Source: [Clostridium] viride DSM 6836 (GTDB lineage Bacteria > Bacillota > Clostridia > Oscillospirales > Oscillospiraceae). From it: a stretch of 64,000 bases of DNA. A program made the translations under genes and the position numbers. Position 1 is the first letter of the stretch; every line of letters begins with the position of its first letter. The notes under the pieces are model-generated. The model did no database searches and was not told the DNA's origin. It was given only the letters and a program-made list of their open reading frames with translations. Location: assembly GCA_000620945.1 (NCBI GenBank), contig JHZO01000006.1, positions 239,079 to 303,078 on the forward strand. Direction: 5' to 3'. Positions 45,887-55,647 of this stretch are shown here, one piece after another.

Positions 45887-47770
45887 ATGGAGGGGATGGA
45901 CATTTCCAATCAAAACAGTAAACCCACAAGGCTCCAAAAAAGTGGAAGCAAGCTGGCGCTGATGCTTGGTGGCGGCCTTTTCGTGTTACTCCTCGCTGGT
46001 TACTTAGCCCTTTGTGGCGTCGCAGCATCCAAGTCCGATCGCGTTTTGCCCAACACCACCGTGGCAGGCATTGCCGTGGGTGGCATGACCCAGGGCGAGG
46101 TAGCATCTACCCTGCAAGAGGCACAGGAATCTTGGAGCACCCAGCAGGATGCCTATCTCTTATTTGGCGTAGAAGGGGCAGGAAGCGAAACCCTGACGGT
46201 ACAAGTCCCTGCCAACTATTTGGCCCTTGACGATGCGGCCACCGCCACACGGGTTTGGGAGGAAGGACGCCTGCAAGGCAATATTTTGCTGCAGGGGGCA
46301 CAGTACCTTCGCAGCCTTCTTGGACAGCAAAGCATTGCCCCTATCTATGTGGATGCGGGCAACCTAGATCTGTTGCTGGCGGAAGACATTGACGGACGCA
46401 TTGGCAACATGACCGAAGAATCCACGGCAACCATTGTAGGAGACCAGCTGGAGCTAACCCGCGGAACGCCAGGCTTGGAGCCGGATAAGGAACAGATTAA
46501 GAAGCAGCTCTTTGAACTGCTCTCCAAAGGGGAAACCGTTTCGGCAACGGAGCAAACACCTCAATTTATGGTTCCCTTAGTGGAAACCCAGCCGAAGGAA
46601 CTTGACCTTCGTGCGGTCCATGAGGAACTCTGTGTAGCGCCGCAGGACGCTTCCATCAATCAAGCAACCGGTGAGTTTAAGATGGAGGTCGTCGGAGTCT
46701 CCTTTGACGTGGCGGCAGCAGAAACCGCCTTTTCCAGCCTGGCAGCCGGGCAGAGCTGCCGTATCCCCGTCACCCTTACGCAACCGAAGGTAAAGATGGC
46801 GGATTTGCAGCAATACCTGTTCAAGGATCTCTTGGGCGCTTGTACCACTAAGATTGGAGGCACAAGCAATCGTTTGTCCAATGTCAAACTGGCGGCCTCC
46901 TTCTGCAACGGAAAAATTCTTTCCCCCGGAGAAGACTTTTCCTACAACGGAACCGTTGGAAGACGCACCTCAGCCCGCGGGTTTAAGCCGGCCCCGGCTT
47001 ACGTGGCCGGAGAAACGGTTGAGGAAATCGGTGGCGGCATCTGTCAGGTATCCTCTACCATCTATTTGGCCTCCCTTCGCTCCAATCTGGGCATAGTGGA
47101 GCGACACAACCATGGGTATACCGTGGGCTATGTGCCCGATGGACTGGATGCCACCGTGTATTCCGGCTCCTTGGACTTCCGATTCCGAAATACCAGTAAG
47201 TACCCCATTAAGATTGTGGCTTCCGTCACCGATCGCACCTTGAACATTAGCATTTACGGGACAAAGACGGATGCAAAAACCGTGGAAATGAAAACGGAGA
47301 AGCTGTCTTCTACACCGTATAAAACGGTCTATAAAATTGATGACAGCGTGGCCCCTGGGAAGACCAAAACCTCCGTTACTCCTTACACCGGCTGCACAGT
47401 AAAGGCGTATCGCAATGTCTATGAAAACGGAACTTTGGTGAGCAGTAAGCTAGAAAGCACCAGTGTGTACAAAAGTCGCGACAAGGTGATTTTGGTGAAT
47501 TCTGCAGATGCTTATAAGTATGGCCTGGGAGAAAAACCAATACCAGACCCAACGCCCACACCGACCCCCACACCGAATCCAACGCCCACGCCCACGCCAA
47601 ACCCAACCCCGAACCCAACTCCCACGCCGGAACCGAATCCGACCCCAACCCCAACGCCCGAGCCTACACCCACACCCACGCCCACGCCGGAACCTACGCC
47701 GGAACCTACGCCAACACCCTCGCCTGAGCCATCCGTGCCCAGCAGCACAGAGCCGGACGCTCAGATATGA
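45887..47770 (+). CDS. VanW/YoaR-family membrane-anchored wall protein with Pro-Thr tail
   Basis: 627 residues. One N-terminal membrane helix (~23-47), a YoaR-like repeat region ~55-300 (peptidoglycan-binding-4 type), VanW domain ~315-455 with the signature [14 protein letters not shown], a small beta domain ~460-540, and a 60-residue tail of Pro-Thr-Asn/Glu repeats. The VanW domain's enzymatic role is unknown. Start choice is weak: ATG 45887 and 45896 both crowd the GGAGGGG site. Co-transcribed with the following DUF975 gene. Confidence 0.85.
   Translation: MEGMDISNQNSKPTRLQKSGSKLALMLGGGLFVLLLAGYLALCGVAASKSDRVLPNTTVAGIAVGGMTQGEVASTLQEAQESWSTQQDAYLLFGVEGAGSETLTVQVPANYLALDDAATATRVWEEGRLQGNILLQGAQYLRSLLGQQSIAPIYVDAGNLDLLLAEDIDGRIGNMTEESTATIVGDQLELTRGTPGLEPDKEQIKKQLFELLSKGETVSATEQTPQFMVPLVETQPKELDLRAVHEELCVAPQDASINQATGEFKMEVVGVSFDVAAAETAFSSLAAGQSCRIPVTLTQPKVKMADLQQYLFKDLLGACTTKIGGTSNRLSNVKLAASFCNGKILSPGEDFSYNGTVGRRTSARGFKPAPAYVAGETVEEIGGGICQVSSTIYLASLRSNLGIVERHNHGYTVGYVPDGLDATVYSGSLDFRFRNTSKYPIKIVASVTDRTLNISIYGTKTDAKTVEMKTEKLSSTPYKTVYKIDDSVAPGKTKTSVTPYTGCTVKAYRNVYENGTLVSSKLESTSVYKSRDKVILVNSADAYKYGLGEKPIPDPTPTPTPTPNPTPTPTPNPTPNPTPTPEPNPTPTPTPEPTPTPTPTPEPTPEPTPTPSPEPSVPSSTEPDAQI
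47545..47740 (+). repeat. Low-complexity Pro-Thr coding repeat
   Basis: Repeated CCNACN codons with occasional AAC or GAA encode PTPTPNP and PTPEP units at the end of the VanW protein, likely a wall-spanning spacer. Irregular unit length; prone to slippage and to assembly error. Confidence 0.9.
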
Positions 47771-47784
47771 AAGGAAGAAACCAC

Positions 47785-48702
47785 ATGTTTCCCAAACACG
47801 GACAGCTCAAGCAGAGCGCAAAAATGACCATGGGCAAATCGATGCCCTTATGGATGAAAGCCATCTTTTTCTTGGTCGGGGTACAGGTGCTCTTGCATTT
47901 TTTACGAGCGCAGCTGGGTGGACTTTTGGGTTGGTATTTGATCCCCATCTCGGACTTTGCCAATGCACAAACCGGATATTTTGCCGCGGAGAAGGGATTC
48001 GAAGTCGTCTTTCGGATGGATGCCCTGCAAATGGTGGCGGCAATGTCACTGACCTATGCCCAAATTGCTCAGTTTTTATTGGTCAATGCCGTGGCACTCC
48101 TACTTCTTGCCCCCATTAAGATGGGAGCCTTGGAACGCTTCTGGCTCTCCTTTCAGGGAAAAGCCCAGGACTTTCCGTCCATGTTTCGCTGGTATACCAA
48201 GCCAAGCTTGCTGGGAAAATCCATCTTGGTTTCCTTGATCTTAGACTTAGGATGCCGACTCCTGGCCATTTTGCTCATGCTGCCCAGCTCCCTCATCTAC
48301 TTTTACCTCTACGCAGGAAGTTGGATGGGAACCCCCGCCGAAGCGAGCTATGTCATTTCCCTTTTAGCCTTTTTGGGCATGACCCTGCTGCTGGGCGGTG
48401 CGGCCTTGGCCTTCTACTGTTACAGTGCGCTCTATCCCATTGCCTATTGCTTAGCAGCCCAGCCGGACTATTCGTTTGGAAAGGTGGTAAGACGTGGCCT
48501 GGATAGCATCAAGGGACAAAGAGGTCGCTTTTTCCGCTTCCGTCTGAGCTTTCTCCCTTGGCTCATCCTATCCAGTTTCAGCTACGGGGTGATGGATCTC
48601 TACATTCTACCCTACCTGAGCTTTGCCTCCTTCCACTTTTTGCAGGAGGCAGCCATTCTTCGAAACCAGAATGGGGACGAACCTGGGATCGAACCAGCAT
48701 AA
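47785..48702 (+). CDS. DUF975 family integral membrane protein
   Basis: 305 residues with about six hydrophobic segments (~30-45, ~95-115, ~148-170, ~190-215, ~263-285) and the DUF975 text NAVALLLLAPIKMGALERFW. Function unknown. ATG 47785 sits 7 nt behind AAGGAAG; an ATG at 47767 overlapping the VanW stop is possible but lacks a site. Ends in a terminator. Confidence 0.7.
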   Translation: MFPKHGQLKQSAKMTMGKSMPLWMKAIFFLVGVQVLLHFLRAQLGGLLGWYLIPISDFANAQTGYFAAEKGFEVVFRMDALQMVAAMSLTYAQIAQFLLVNAVALLLLAPIKMGALERFWLSFQGKAQDFPSMFRWYTKPSLLGKSILVSLILDLGCRLLAILLMLPSSLIYFYLYAGSWMGTPAEASYVISLLAFLGMTLLLGGAALAFYCYSALYPIAYCLAAQPDYSFGKVVRRGLDSIKGQRGRFFRFRLSFLPWLILSSFSYGVMDLYILPYLSFASFHFLQEAAILRNQNGDEPGIEPA

Positions 48703-48708
48703 TAAACG

Positions 48709-48747
48709 AAAACTCCTTCCAGGCAGTTAGCTTGGAAGGAGTTTTTT
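48709..48747. terminator. Bidirectional terminator after the DUF975 gene
   Basis: AACTCCTTCCA pairs with TGGAAGGAGTT, flanked by A and T runs. Confidence 0.88.
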
Positions 48748-49303
48748 ATGGAGCCAGTTGAAATAGAATTCCGCAAAGGGCGGAAAACAATAGAAAGACC
48801 GGTATGGGTAGGCGCTTGACTTTTGGGGTAAAGAGCCCCGCAGCAATCACCAGGAACAGCAGCATGGATTTCCACTGGACGGAACCACTGGCCTGTGGGA
48901 AGAAGGTGGTGATGGAAAGTTGGAGCAGAACGGCGGAAATCAGGCCAATGGAGGCAGGGCGGACGGCAGCAAAGATGGCCTCAAAGCGAGCATTCCCACG
49001 CAGGCGTGCAATGATCTTTGCCAAGAGCAGAATTATCAGAAACGCAGGAATGGTCAGCGCCACCGGTGCGATCACAGCCCCGAGGAGGCCGTACACATGA
49101 TAGCCAACATAGGTTGCCATGTTGATTCCAATGGGGCCAGGGGTTGCCTCGGAGATGGCAATCATGGAGGTCAAATTCTGGAGGGAAAACCATCCACTGC
49201 GCTCCGAGAGGGACATGAGAAAGGGAACCGTCGCCATGCCACCTCCCACGGAAAAGAGGCCGATGATGAAGAATTCCACGGCAAGACGCAACAGTGTCAT
49301 CAT
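48746..49303 (-). CDS. Chromate transporter family protein, second half
   Basis: 185 residues, five or six membrane segments. CHR-domain signature FSVGGGMATVPFL and ISEATPGPIGINMATYVGY. Short-chain CHR proteins work as a pair of two dissimilar halves; this is partner two, coupled by a 4-nt overlap to the first. The chromate role is known for some family members only; physiological substrate here is unknown. Confidence 0.88.
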   Translation of the reverse strand: MMTLLRLAVEFFIIGLFSVGGGMATVPFLMSLSERSGWFSLQNLTSMIAISEATPGPIGINMATYVGYHVYGLLGAVIAPVALTIPAFLIILLLAKIIARLRGNARFEAIFAAVRPASIGLISAVLLQLSITTFFPQASGSVQWKSMLLFLVIAAGLFTPKVKRLPIPVFLLFSALCGILFQLAP

Positions 49304-49845
49304 GACACATCACCTCCCCGCCCCCGAAAGAGCAAGAGTCCACATAGCGCGGCACCAATGACCAGAAAGATGGGGGAGACGCTTGTGAAAACGGAGAGGA
49401 GGCCCGCAGCCAGAAAGATGCAAAAGCTTGGGATATTGGGCACGCCACTGCGAAACAGCTGTACCACTGATAGTAAAATCAGAGCGCAGACGCAAGCTTG
49501 CAGGCCGGCCAGGGCATGCTGCACCCAGGGATTGGAGAGGTAAGGCCAGAGAAAGGCAGCCACCAAGGAAATGATGGCGATGGGAGGCGTAATCACCCCC
49601 AGGGTAGCGCACAGGGCTCCCGTAAACCCACCTAGGCGCGTACCCACAAAGGTTGCGGCATTAACGGAAATTACGCCTGGCGTACATTGGGAGATGGAAA
49701 ACATATCCGTGAGATCCTCAGAGCTAATCCACCCTTTGTTCTCCACCAGTTCTCGCTGGAGCAGAGGGATGATGGCGTAGCCACCTCCAAAGCAAGTTGC
49801 GCTGATTTTTGCCATGGTAAGGAAAAGATCCAGGTTCTTATGCAT
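49300..49845 (-). CDS. Chromate transporter family protein, first half
   Basis: 181 residues. Signature CFGGGYAIIPLLQREL, then SQCTPGVISVNAATFVG. ATG 49845 lies behind GGAGG; the open frame extends upstream through pepV in a non-coding register. Overlaps the pepV end by 8 nt, so it is translated from the same message. Confidence 0.88.
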   Translation of the reverse strand: MHKNLDLFLTMAKISATCFGGGYAIIPLLQRELVENKGWISSEDLTDMFSISQCTPGVISVNAATFVGTRLGGFTGALCATLGVITPPIAIISLVAAFLWPYLSNPWVQHALAGLQACVCALILLSVVQLFRSGVPNIPSFCIFLAAGLLSVFTSVSPIFLVIGAALCGLLLFRGRGGDVS

Positions 49846-51262
49846 GGGAGGAGACCTCCGGGGAGGAGCACAGATCCACGATGACCTGAGTAAAGATCTT
49901 GCAGGCCGTGAGAAGCTCGGAAGTGGAGACGCACTCATCCGGCTCGTGCAGATGGGAGACGAAGTCGGGCATGTTGGCGCCAAAGGCCACGCCACCCGGA
50001 ATGTTGTGAACATAGGTGCCTCCACCCATGGATAAGCAGGTCCCTTTGCGTCCGCTGTAGGTTTCATACGCACGCAAAAGGGTTTGGATAAAGGGAGAGT
50101 CTTCTGGGACATAATGTGCGGGGTTTAAGTGTCCGTCCAGAGTGATGCCATGCTCTCCCAGGATAGTTTTGGCCTGTTGCAAGGTGTTTTCCTCCGTGGC
50201 ACAGCGCGGGGTACGAGCATCAAACCGCGCCTTCATCCCTTGTTCCGTCCAGTCCATGACCGAGAGGGTCAGGGTCAAGGGGCCGGCAAGCTCGTCGGAC
50301 TGAGCCAGTCCCAGTGCCTTTGCCTCATGATCGTCGTGGGGGAAATAGCTGTGTAGGCTATGCAGCGTACGCGTTGCCTCAGTATCCGAAAGAGGAAGAT
50401 GACACAGCAGAGTGATGAGAGCGGTCAAAGCATTGATCCCTTTTTCCGGGGTGGAGGCGTGGGTCGCATGCCCTTGACTGAAAATGGTAAGGACAGACTT
50501 TTCCTCATGCAGGGTAAACGAAACGCGCAGCACGGGCTCTAATTGGGCACAGACGGGTTTGACCAGATCCATCGACAAGCCAAGTACGGTTGCTTTTGCC
50601 GTGGGAGGAACCATGTTGACCGGGCATTCGGTGGTCAGGGAGAGAAGGCGAACGGCTTCGCGGGATTCCGGGAAGGCTTTCTCAAGATGGGGTTGCAAAT
50701 GTCCCTTTTCCAAGTTGATGACCGGGAACTGGGCATCCGGAGAAAAGGTGTGGGGTGCATAGGGATGGCGTTCATAGTACCAGGCTACGTCCTGCATGCC
50801 GCTTTCCTCATCCGTGCCCAAAATGAGACGAACGTTTTTGGAAAGAGGAATCTTTAAGTCCTTGACGGCTTTCATGGCAAAGAGTGCGGCAAGAATGGGT
50901 CCTTTGTCGTCACTGGTACCGCGACCGTACAAGAGGTCACCGGATAGGAGAGGGGAGAAGGCATCCGTCTTTTTCCAACCGGGACCCCCTGCCACCACAT
51001 CCAGGTGTCCCCAAATGTGAAGCATGGTTTCCTCCTGGTTCATATCCACCGTGCCCACATAGCCGGACAGGTTTTCGGTGCGGAATCCAAGTTCCGAGGC
51101 AAGGAGAAGTCCTTCCCTCAAGGCGGCGGCCGGGCCGTCTCCAAAGGGCTTGCCTGGTGAGGCATCTCCTTTCACGCTGGGAATGCGGACTAAGCGGCAG
51201 ACAGCTTCGATGAGCTCCTGCGCATGCGTTTCGAAATAGTCCTCAATCATAGCTTGGTACAT
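49838..51262 (-). CDS. pepV: M20 family dipeptidase (PepV-like)
   Basis: Zinc aminoacyl-dipeptidase, 474 residues. Metal/catalytic residues in HIWGHLDVVAGG, YGRGTSDDKGP and LGTDEESG, with the last His in GGTYVHNIPGG. ATG 51262 behind AAGGAGG. Lies between a YheO-type regulator (20-nt overlap) and the CHR pair, suggesting one peptide or amino-acid related operon. Confidence 0.9.
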   Translation of the reverse strand: MYQAMIEDYFETHAQELIEAVCRLVRIPSVKGDASPGKPFGDGPAAALREGLLLASELGFRTENLSGYVGTVDMNQEETMLHIWGHLDVVAGGPGWKKTDAFSPLLSGDLLYGRGTSDDKGPILAALFAMKAVKDLKIPLSKNVRLILGTDEESGMQDVAWYYERHPYAPHTFSPDAQFPVINLEKGHLQPHLEKAFPESREAVRLLSLTTECPVNMVPPTAKATVLGLSMDLVKPVCAQLEPVLRVSFTLHEEKSVLTIFSQGHATHASTPEKGINALTALITLLCHLPLSDTEATRTLHSLHSYFPHDDHEAKALGLAQSDELAGPLTLTLSVMDWTEQGMKARFDARTPRCATEENTLQQAKTILGEHGITLDGHLNPAHYVPEDSPFIQTLLRAYETYSGRKGTCLSMGGGTYVHNIPGGVAFGANMPDFVSHLHEPDECVSTSELLTACKIFTQVIVDLCSSPEVSSHA

Positions 51263-51896
51263 CGCTTTCCTCCTTATCTTCCATGGTGGCATTCACTTCG
51301 TCCAAATACTTATAGATCGTATAGCGCGACACGCCAAGTTGAGCCGCCACATAGGGTACGGCTCTTCGGTAGGAAAAGGCATCCTGCTGGGAGAGCAGCT
51401 CGACTATCCGTAGGCGGTCAGCCTTGTTCATGTCCCGGACGGGCTTGCCAATTCGGTCGGCACATTGCTCAAACAGTTCGCTAATGCGGGTGTCGCGGTT
51501 TTGGTAGACCGCACTGCGGAAATCCACATCCGTCCGCATGAGATCCAACAGCGCCCGGTTGGCATAGGCCAGCGGCGTAAAATCATAGTTTATACCAAGA
51601 GCCAGGTGATAATCCTCCCCGCGAAGGGAAAAGGTTGTGCTTTTCACCTGCTGTCCCCGTGGCGTAGTTGCAAGCAGATTCACCACATCGCCTTCAAAAT
51701 CCACCTTCTGTTCCAAACCCGTTAAGTCCATGGTGGAACCGAGGGTGCGCTCGGAGATATGCCCGTTATAAATGGCAATGACAGGGTGAGAGGGAATGGA
51801 AAAATCGTGAATCACCGTTTCGCAAGAGACGCCAAACATCTCTGAGATGCCACGAGCCAAACGGTCTAAAAATGAAAATGCTTCATCTCTGGTCAA
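51243..51896 (-). CDS. YheO/DauR-like PAS-HTH transcriptional regulator
   Basis: 217 residues. YheO-type PAS domain ~1-125 (GVSCETVIHDF, NGHISERTLGSTM, LGINYDFTPL) and a C-terminal helix-turn-helix ~150-205 (YVAAQLGVSRYTIYKYL). Related proteins control D-amino-acid and peptide metabolism. First gene of the pepV-CHR unit; likely its local regulator. Confidence 0.85.
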   Translation of the reverse strand: MTRDEAFSFLDRLARGISEMFGVSCETVIHDFSIPSHPVIAIYNGHISERTLGSTMDLTGLEQKVDFEGDVVNLLATTPRGQQVKSTTFSLRGEDYHLALGINYDFTPLAYANRALLDLMRTDVDFRSAVYQNRDTRISELFEQCADRIGKPVRDMNKADRLRIVELLSQQDAFSYRRAVPYVAAQLGVSRYTIYKYLDEVNATMEDKEESDVPSYD

Positions 51897-51975
51897 GGGA
51901 TACCACCTCCGACAAGTTTATTGTTTCTCGGAATTATGGGAAGATACATTTGCCTGCAAACAGCAAGAGAATAGA

Positions 51976-52006
51976 AAAATGCCCTTCCAACGGAAGGGCA
52001 GATTTT
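51976..52006. terminator. Terminator of secG
   Basis: GCCCTTCC / GGAAGGGC stem with a 3-nt loop; T run on each strand. Confidence 0.8.
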
Positions 52007-52015
52007 TCATGTTCA

Positions 52016-52249
52016 TTACAGCAGGCTCAAGGAAAGGGTGAGGAGCACAAAAACGAGAGCCACCCACTTCGTAAACTTTGCCAGCTTCGCGTCCATGGTT
52101 CTTGCCTTGTTCTTGGAGAGGAAGGTGTCGGAAGCACCGCCGATGACGCCCAGACCGGAATGCTTGCCAGACTGAAGCAACACAAAGGCGATCAACAGGA
52201 GGCCAGAAAGCACCTGCAACACCGTAACAACCATCATTGCTACATCCAT
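52016..52249 (-). CDS. secG: Preprotein translocase subunit SecG
   Basis: 77 residues, two membrane helices (~4-24 and ~57-76) joined by a polar loop with LLQSGKHSGLGVIGGASDTF, the typical SecG text. Part of the SecYEG channel. AAAGGAA ribosome site 9 nt before the ATG. Transcribed after the SLH gene on the same strand. Confidence 0.93.
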   Translation of the reverse strand: MDVAMMVVTVLQVLSGLLLIAFVLLQSGKHSGLGVIGGASDTFLSKNKARTMDAKLAKFTKWVALVFVLLTLSLSLL

Positions 52250-52380
52250 TGATTATCGTTCCTTTCGATCATATCTCTCGAATATGGGTTCAAAACCCCT
52301 ATTTTACTAAAGGTTATCTTATCACAAGAGAATCCCTTTGGCAAGGGATTTTCCTGCATTTCTTCCCTGGGAGAGGAGAA

Positions 52381-55300
52381 TCACCACAGGGTAAAGAGCA
52401 TTTTGCAGAGCTCAGCACGGCTGACGCTGTCCATGGGGCGAAGCTTTCCTTCAAAGCCGCCGACCACACCCTGCCCCACCAGGGAGGACAGGTAGGACTT
52501 TGACCAAGACGGCACCGTAGCGGCATCCGTAAAGGAGGAAAGCGAAGCTTCCGGGTAGCCCTTCGGCTGGATGCGGCCCAGAATGGTCATGGCCTCAGCA
52601 CGGGTAATGGGGGATTTTGCATTGGCATACAGCTTTCCCTGTTCCGAGGTGCCCTTCATAATGCCAAGGGAGTACATGGCCTTGACGGCATCCAGAGACC
52701 ATGTGGGGATGGAGGCCTTATCCGCAAAGGGAAGGCTCACGCTGGCGTATTGATTCAGGTCCAATCCTATCCAGCGGGCGGTCATCAGGGCGAAGTCGCC
52801 ACGAGTGATGGAACGATCCGGATAGAAATAGGTGCCCTTGTTGGTCACTTCGCCCTTTACGATGCCACGGGTTGCCAGATAATTCGTAAAGTCTATGGCC
52901 CAATGCTCCTTCATATCCAAGAAAGGCGTAATGTCGTCCTCACTGGTGCCAAGAGTTTTAGAAGCCCGGGCCAGGTTGCCATAGGGGTCGGATGCGGTGA
53001 CGGATACCCGGTGCAATACGCTGTCATTGATGGGAAGCGTGGCCCGGAGCGTAGAGCCGTCCAATGAGAAGGTCTGTGAGACTCCATCAAAGCGAAGGGT
53101 CAGCTGATCCTTGGAGAAGGAAGCCCCGGTGTTGTCCGCTATGATGGCCGTGAGCTGCGTTCCGTTGACGGAAAGATCAATTTCGGGAGCGGTAGCATCG
53201 GCACTGGTGGTATTGGAGGCGAGAAGGTGATCCAGCCAGATGGTACCGCTGGCCTTTGTGCCGGAAAGGCTCAGACCGGTCAGGTAGGTACTTCCACTCG
53301 GAATGGATGCGGTCAGTCTCTTCCAACCACTAAAATCTAAGGTGCCCAGGGGGATGCTGTGCATGGCTTCGGCGCTGTCACGCACGGTGATGGAGAGCTG
53401 ATTTCCGGATTGATCCCCATAGACCCAAAGGGAGATAACTTGATCCTGCTCCGTAAGGGGGGAGCTTGTGGTCATCTGAGCGCTGCCACCAGAAAGGGTG
53501 TAATCTGCGCGGAGGCTCTGTTGGCCAAAGCGGACTTGATCGGCCGAAGTGTCCGTTGTGAGCTTGACGGTATCCGTTCCGGACAGGCTGGAGCTGGATT
53601 CGAAGTTGTCAATGAGCTTATACTTCGACTGCACCGAAATGGAAAGGGGGATGCTGGCAGAATACCCACCGGCAGAGACCGTGATGCTGCCACTGCCATT
53701 GGTGGTTCCGGCGGTAAAGACCCCGTCGGAGCTGATGGTACCTAAGGTGGCAGGCGTCACACTCCATTGGAAGGTTTGATCCTGGGCCGTCAGCGGAATC
53801 ATTTTGTACGAAGCGGAGGCCCGCAAATTCACCGATTCCTTGCCTGCCAAGGAGAGCGAAGTCACCGTTTTACCAGTGGTTTCATTGCTTAGCTTAATGG
53901 AGGTGGGAGTTTGGAACACGGTTACGGTGGTGCTGCCCGAAAGGCCGGAGGCAGAGCTCACCGTTATGGTATCCACACCGCCGGAGGCAGGTGCCGTGTA
54001 GATTCCCTCTGGGGATACCGTACCCTTAGCCGCCTGATAGGTAAAGGCTTCGGAACCGGCCACCGGATACCAGTTGGTATCCACAAAGGAGGCGGTGGTG
54101 GAGGTGGAGCCGCCAGAAAGAAGGACCCGGTTCTCGGGTTCCACAAAGAGACGGGAGGGAACCCCACTGGGAGAAAGGTTCGACACTAAGAATAGGGCAT
54201 TGCTGACTTGCCGCAAGGTACCATCCGAAGGGCTGTTGGTCACCTCAAAGCCGTTGCTGCCCGGATCGGTGACACCAATGGTGGTGGAGCCGCCACCGTC
54301 TAAGCAGACGGCATTGACGCAGCCCAGTTCTAACAGACGATTGGCCACCTGGGTCATGGAAGCGCCCAAGCTGAGTCCACTTTGCCGTCCGTCAATGGTG
54401 TAAAAGAGAACCGTGCCATCGGCCTTCACGCCCACGGCGGTGCGGGGCGCGGTGGCATCATCCAATCCAGTGTTGACCTTGCCGTCAGTTACGATGCGGT
54501 ACAGGGCGCCGATGGCACAATCTATCTGGTTCCAACGGGGGTCGGAGGAGGTAATGTCAATGTCCATCTTGTCGCCGGGTTTCAGGGAAGCCAGAGTATC
54601 AATCAAATACTGACCACTCTTTTTGTTGATGGTCATGACGAACTTGCCTTGGGGGATGGCGGTAGCCGAAGTGGCATCGATCACCTGCTCAACCACGCAA
54701 GAAATGCGACTGCCGATTTTTAACACATCCGATTGCACCACGCTCTGTCCGTTGGCCGCGGTGACGGTTGCCCCAAGATTGTCTTGTACCGGAGCCAGGA
54801 CGACGTCGATGCCCGCCTGGGTGTTCTGCGTGGTGGAGGAAAAGTCAGAACTTAAAAGATAATACCCTGCGTTGGTGCGGACCTTATTAATGTCTGCCAC
54901 TTTTAAGGAATTATCTAAGAAATTTGCGGTGATAGAGAGGTCCGGTTTCCCGACGATGGCACTGCCATCCGGGAAGAAGCCAATGGCATCCAGATAGGAA
55001 GCCGAGGAGCGAAGAATCCCGTCGGTTAAGACAATGCCGAGGGGATCACCCGTTGCCATAACAAAGTAGTCACCATTGATTCCGGAGAGAACACGATGGC
55101 CCTGTTTCTCCAATTCCGTAGCCATGGCCGCCACCGTTCGTTTCGAGAGCACCGAACTACCATAGCTTACCTTGGGGGAAAGGCTGCTGTGTGGTTTATA
55201 TGTAATGTAGTTCTCCGTTCGAAGGTCGGACTTCGAATTACTCCAAAACATTTGCGTATTCAGGGAAGCGCCCTCCGCTAAGGGGACGTTGTATCCATGC

Positions 55301-55395
55301 AGCTCATCCCCTAAGGCATAGGAAGCCAGGGCGGAGCCACCGAGCAGAGCCGTGGCCAACAAAAAAGCCGTCATACGGCGAACCAATTGCTTCAT
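52381..55395 (-). CDS. SLH-anchored phosphodiester glycosidase (NAGPA family)
   Basis: 1004 residues, secreted. Signal peptide 1-~25 (LLATALLGGSALA). NAGPA/phosphodiester glycosidase domain ~90-405 with INGDYFVMATGDPLG, TAVGVKADGTV and CLDGGGSTTIG. Two Ig-like BIG repeats ~415-590; a beta-sandwich, carbohydrate-binding-like module ~595-735; and three C-terminal SLH repeats ~825-1004 with the ITRGD, ITRAE and VSRAE marks that bind pyruvylated wall polymer. Probably cuts phosphodiester-linked sugars at the wall; substrate unknown. Confidence 0.88.
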   Translation of the reverse strand: MKQLVRRMTAFLLATALLGGSALASYALGDELHGYNVPLAEGASLNTQMFWSNSKSDLRTENYITYKPHSSLSPKVSYGSSVLSKRTVAAMATELEKQGHRVLSGINGDYFVMATGDPLGIVLTDGILRSSASYLDAIGFFPDGSAIVGKPDLSITANFLDNSLKVADINKVRTNAGYYLLSSDFSSTTQNTQAGIDVVLAPVQDNLGATVTAANGQSVVQSDVLKIGSRISCVVEQVIDATSATAIPQGKFVMTINKKSGQYLIDTLASLKPGDKMDIDITSSDPRWNQIDCAIGALYRIVTDGKVNTGLDDATAPRTAVGVKADGTVLFYTIDGRQSGLSLGASMTQVANRLLELGCVNAVCLDGGGSTTIGVTDPGSNGFEVTNSPSDGTLRQVSNALFLVSNLSPSGVPSRLFVEPENRVLLSGGSTSTTASFVDTNWYPVAGSEAFTYQAAKGTVSPEGIYTAPASGGVDTITVSSASGLSGSTTVTVFQTPTSIKLSNETTGKTVTSLSLAGKESVNLRASASYKMIPLTAQDQTFQWSVTPATLGTISSDGVFTAGTTNGSGSITVSAGGYSASIPLSISVQSKYKLIDNFESSSSLSGTDTVKLTTDTSADQVRFGQQSLRADYTLSGGSAQMTTSSPLTEQDQVISLWVYGDQSGNQLSITVRDSAEAMHSIPLGTLDFSGWKRLTASIPSGSTYLTGLSLSGTKASGTIWLDHLLASNTTSADATAPEIDLSVNGTQLTAIIADNTGASFSKDQLTLRFDGVSQTFSLDGSTLRATLPINDSVLHRVSVTASDPYGNLARASKTLGTSEDDITPFLDMKEHWAIDFTNYLATRGIVKGEVTNKGTYFYPDRSITRGDFALMTARWIGLDLNQYASVSLPFADKASIPTWSLDAVKAMYSLGIMKGTSEQGKLYANAKSPITRAEAMTILGRIQPKGYPEASLSSFTDAATVPSWSKSYLSSLVGQGVVGGFEGKLRPMDSVSRAELCKMLFTLW

Positions 55396-55472
55396 GTTTG
55401 TTCTCCTTCAATTCTTGGTCTAAACGTAAGAGAAGAAGGCCAGGTGGTAAAAACGCCTGTCTTCTCCGCTTA

Positions 55473-55502
55473 ATGGTAACACAGCACATCACAATTTGTA
55501 AA
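55473..55502 (-). promoter_or_regulatory. Promoter for the SLH glycosidase gene
   Basis: Minus strand TTTACA, 18 nt, TACCAT, about 78 nt before the start codon. Confidence 0.45.
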
Positions 55503-55586
55503 GAAAATTGGAAAAGAAAAAGAAGGAAATGCCAGAGAAAAGAGTAAAAAAGCAAGGATTTTCAAGGCCTTGGAAGAAAGCGTTTC

Positions 55587-55615
55587 TTGACAAAAGCTGG
55601 ATGAAACAGTAAACT
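55587..55615 (+). promoter_or_regulatory. Promoter for the alarmone synthetase gene
   Basis: TTGACA, 17 nt, TAAACT, 32 nt before the start codon. Confidence 0.85.
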
Positions 55616-55647
55616 AAAATAAGAGCCTTGGAAAGGAATCGAATACG

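Noticed and set aside
47512..47748. Gly/Val repeat ORF and possible CRISPR-like array at the VanW gene end
   Set aside because: The repeats are irregular Pro-Thr codons of the VanW tail, without spacers of fixed length; the minus frame is only their mirror.
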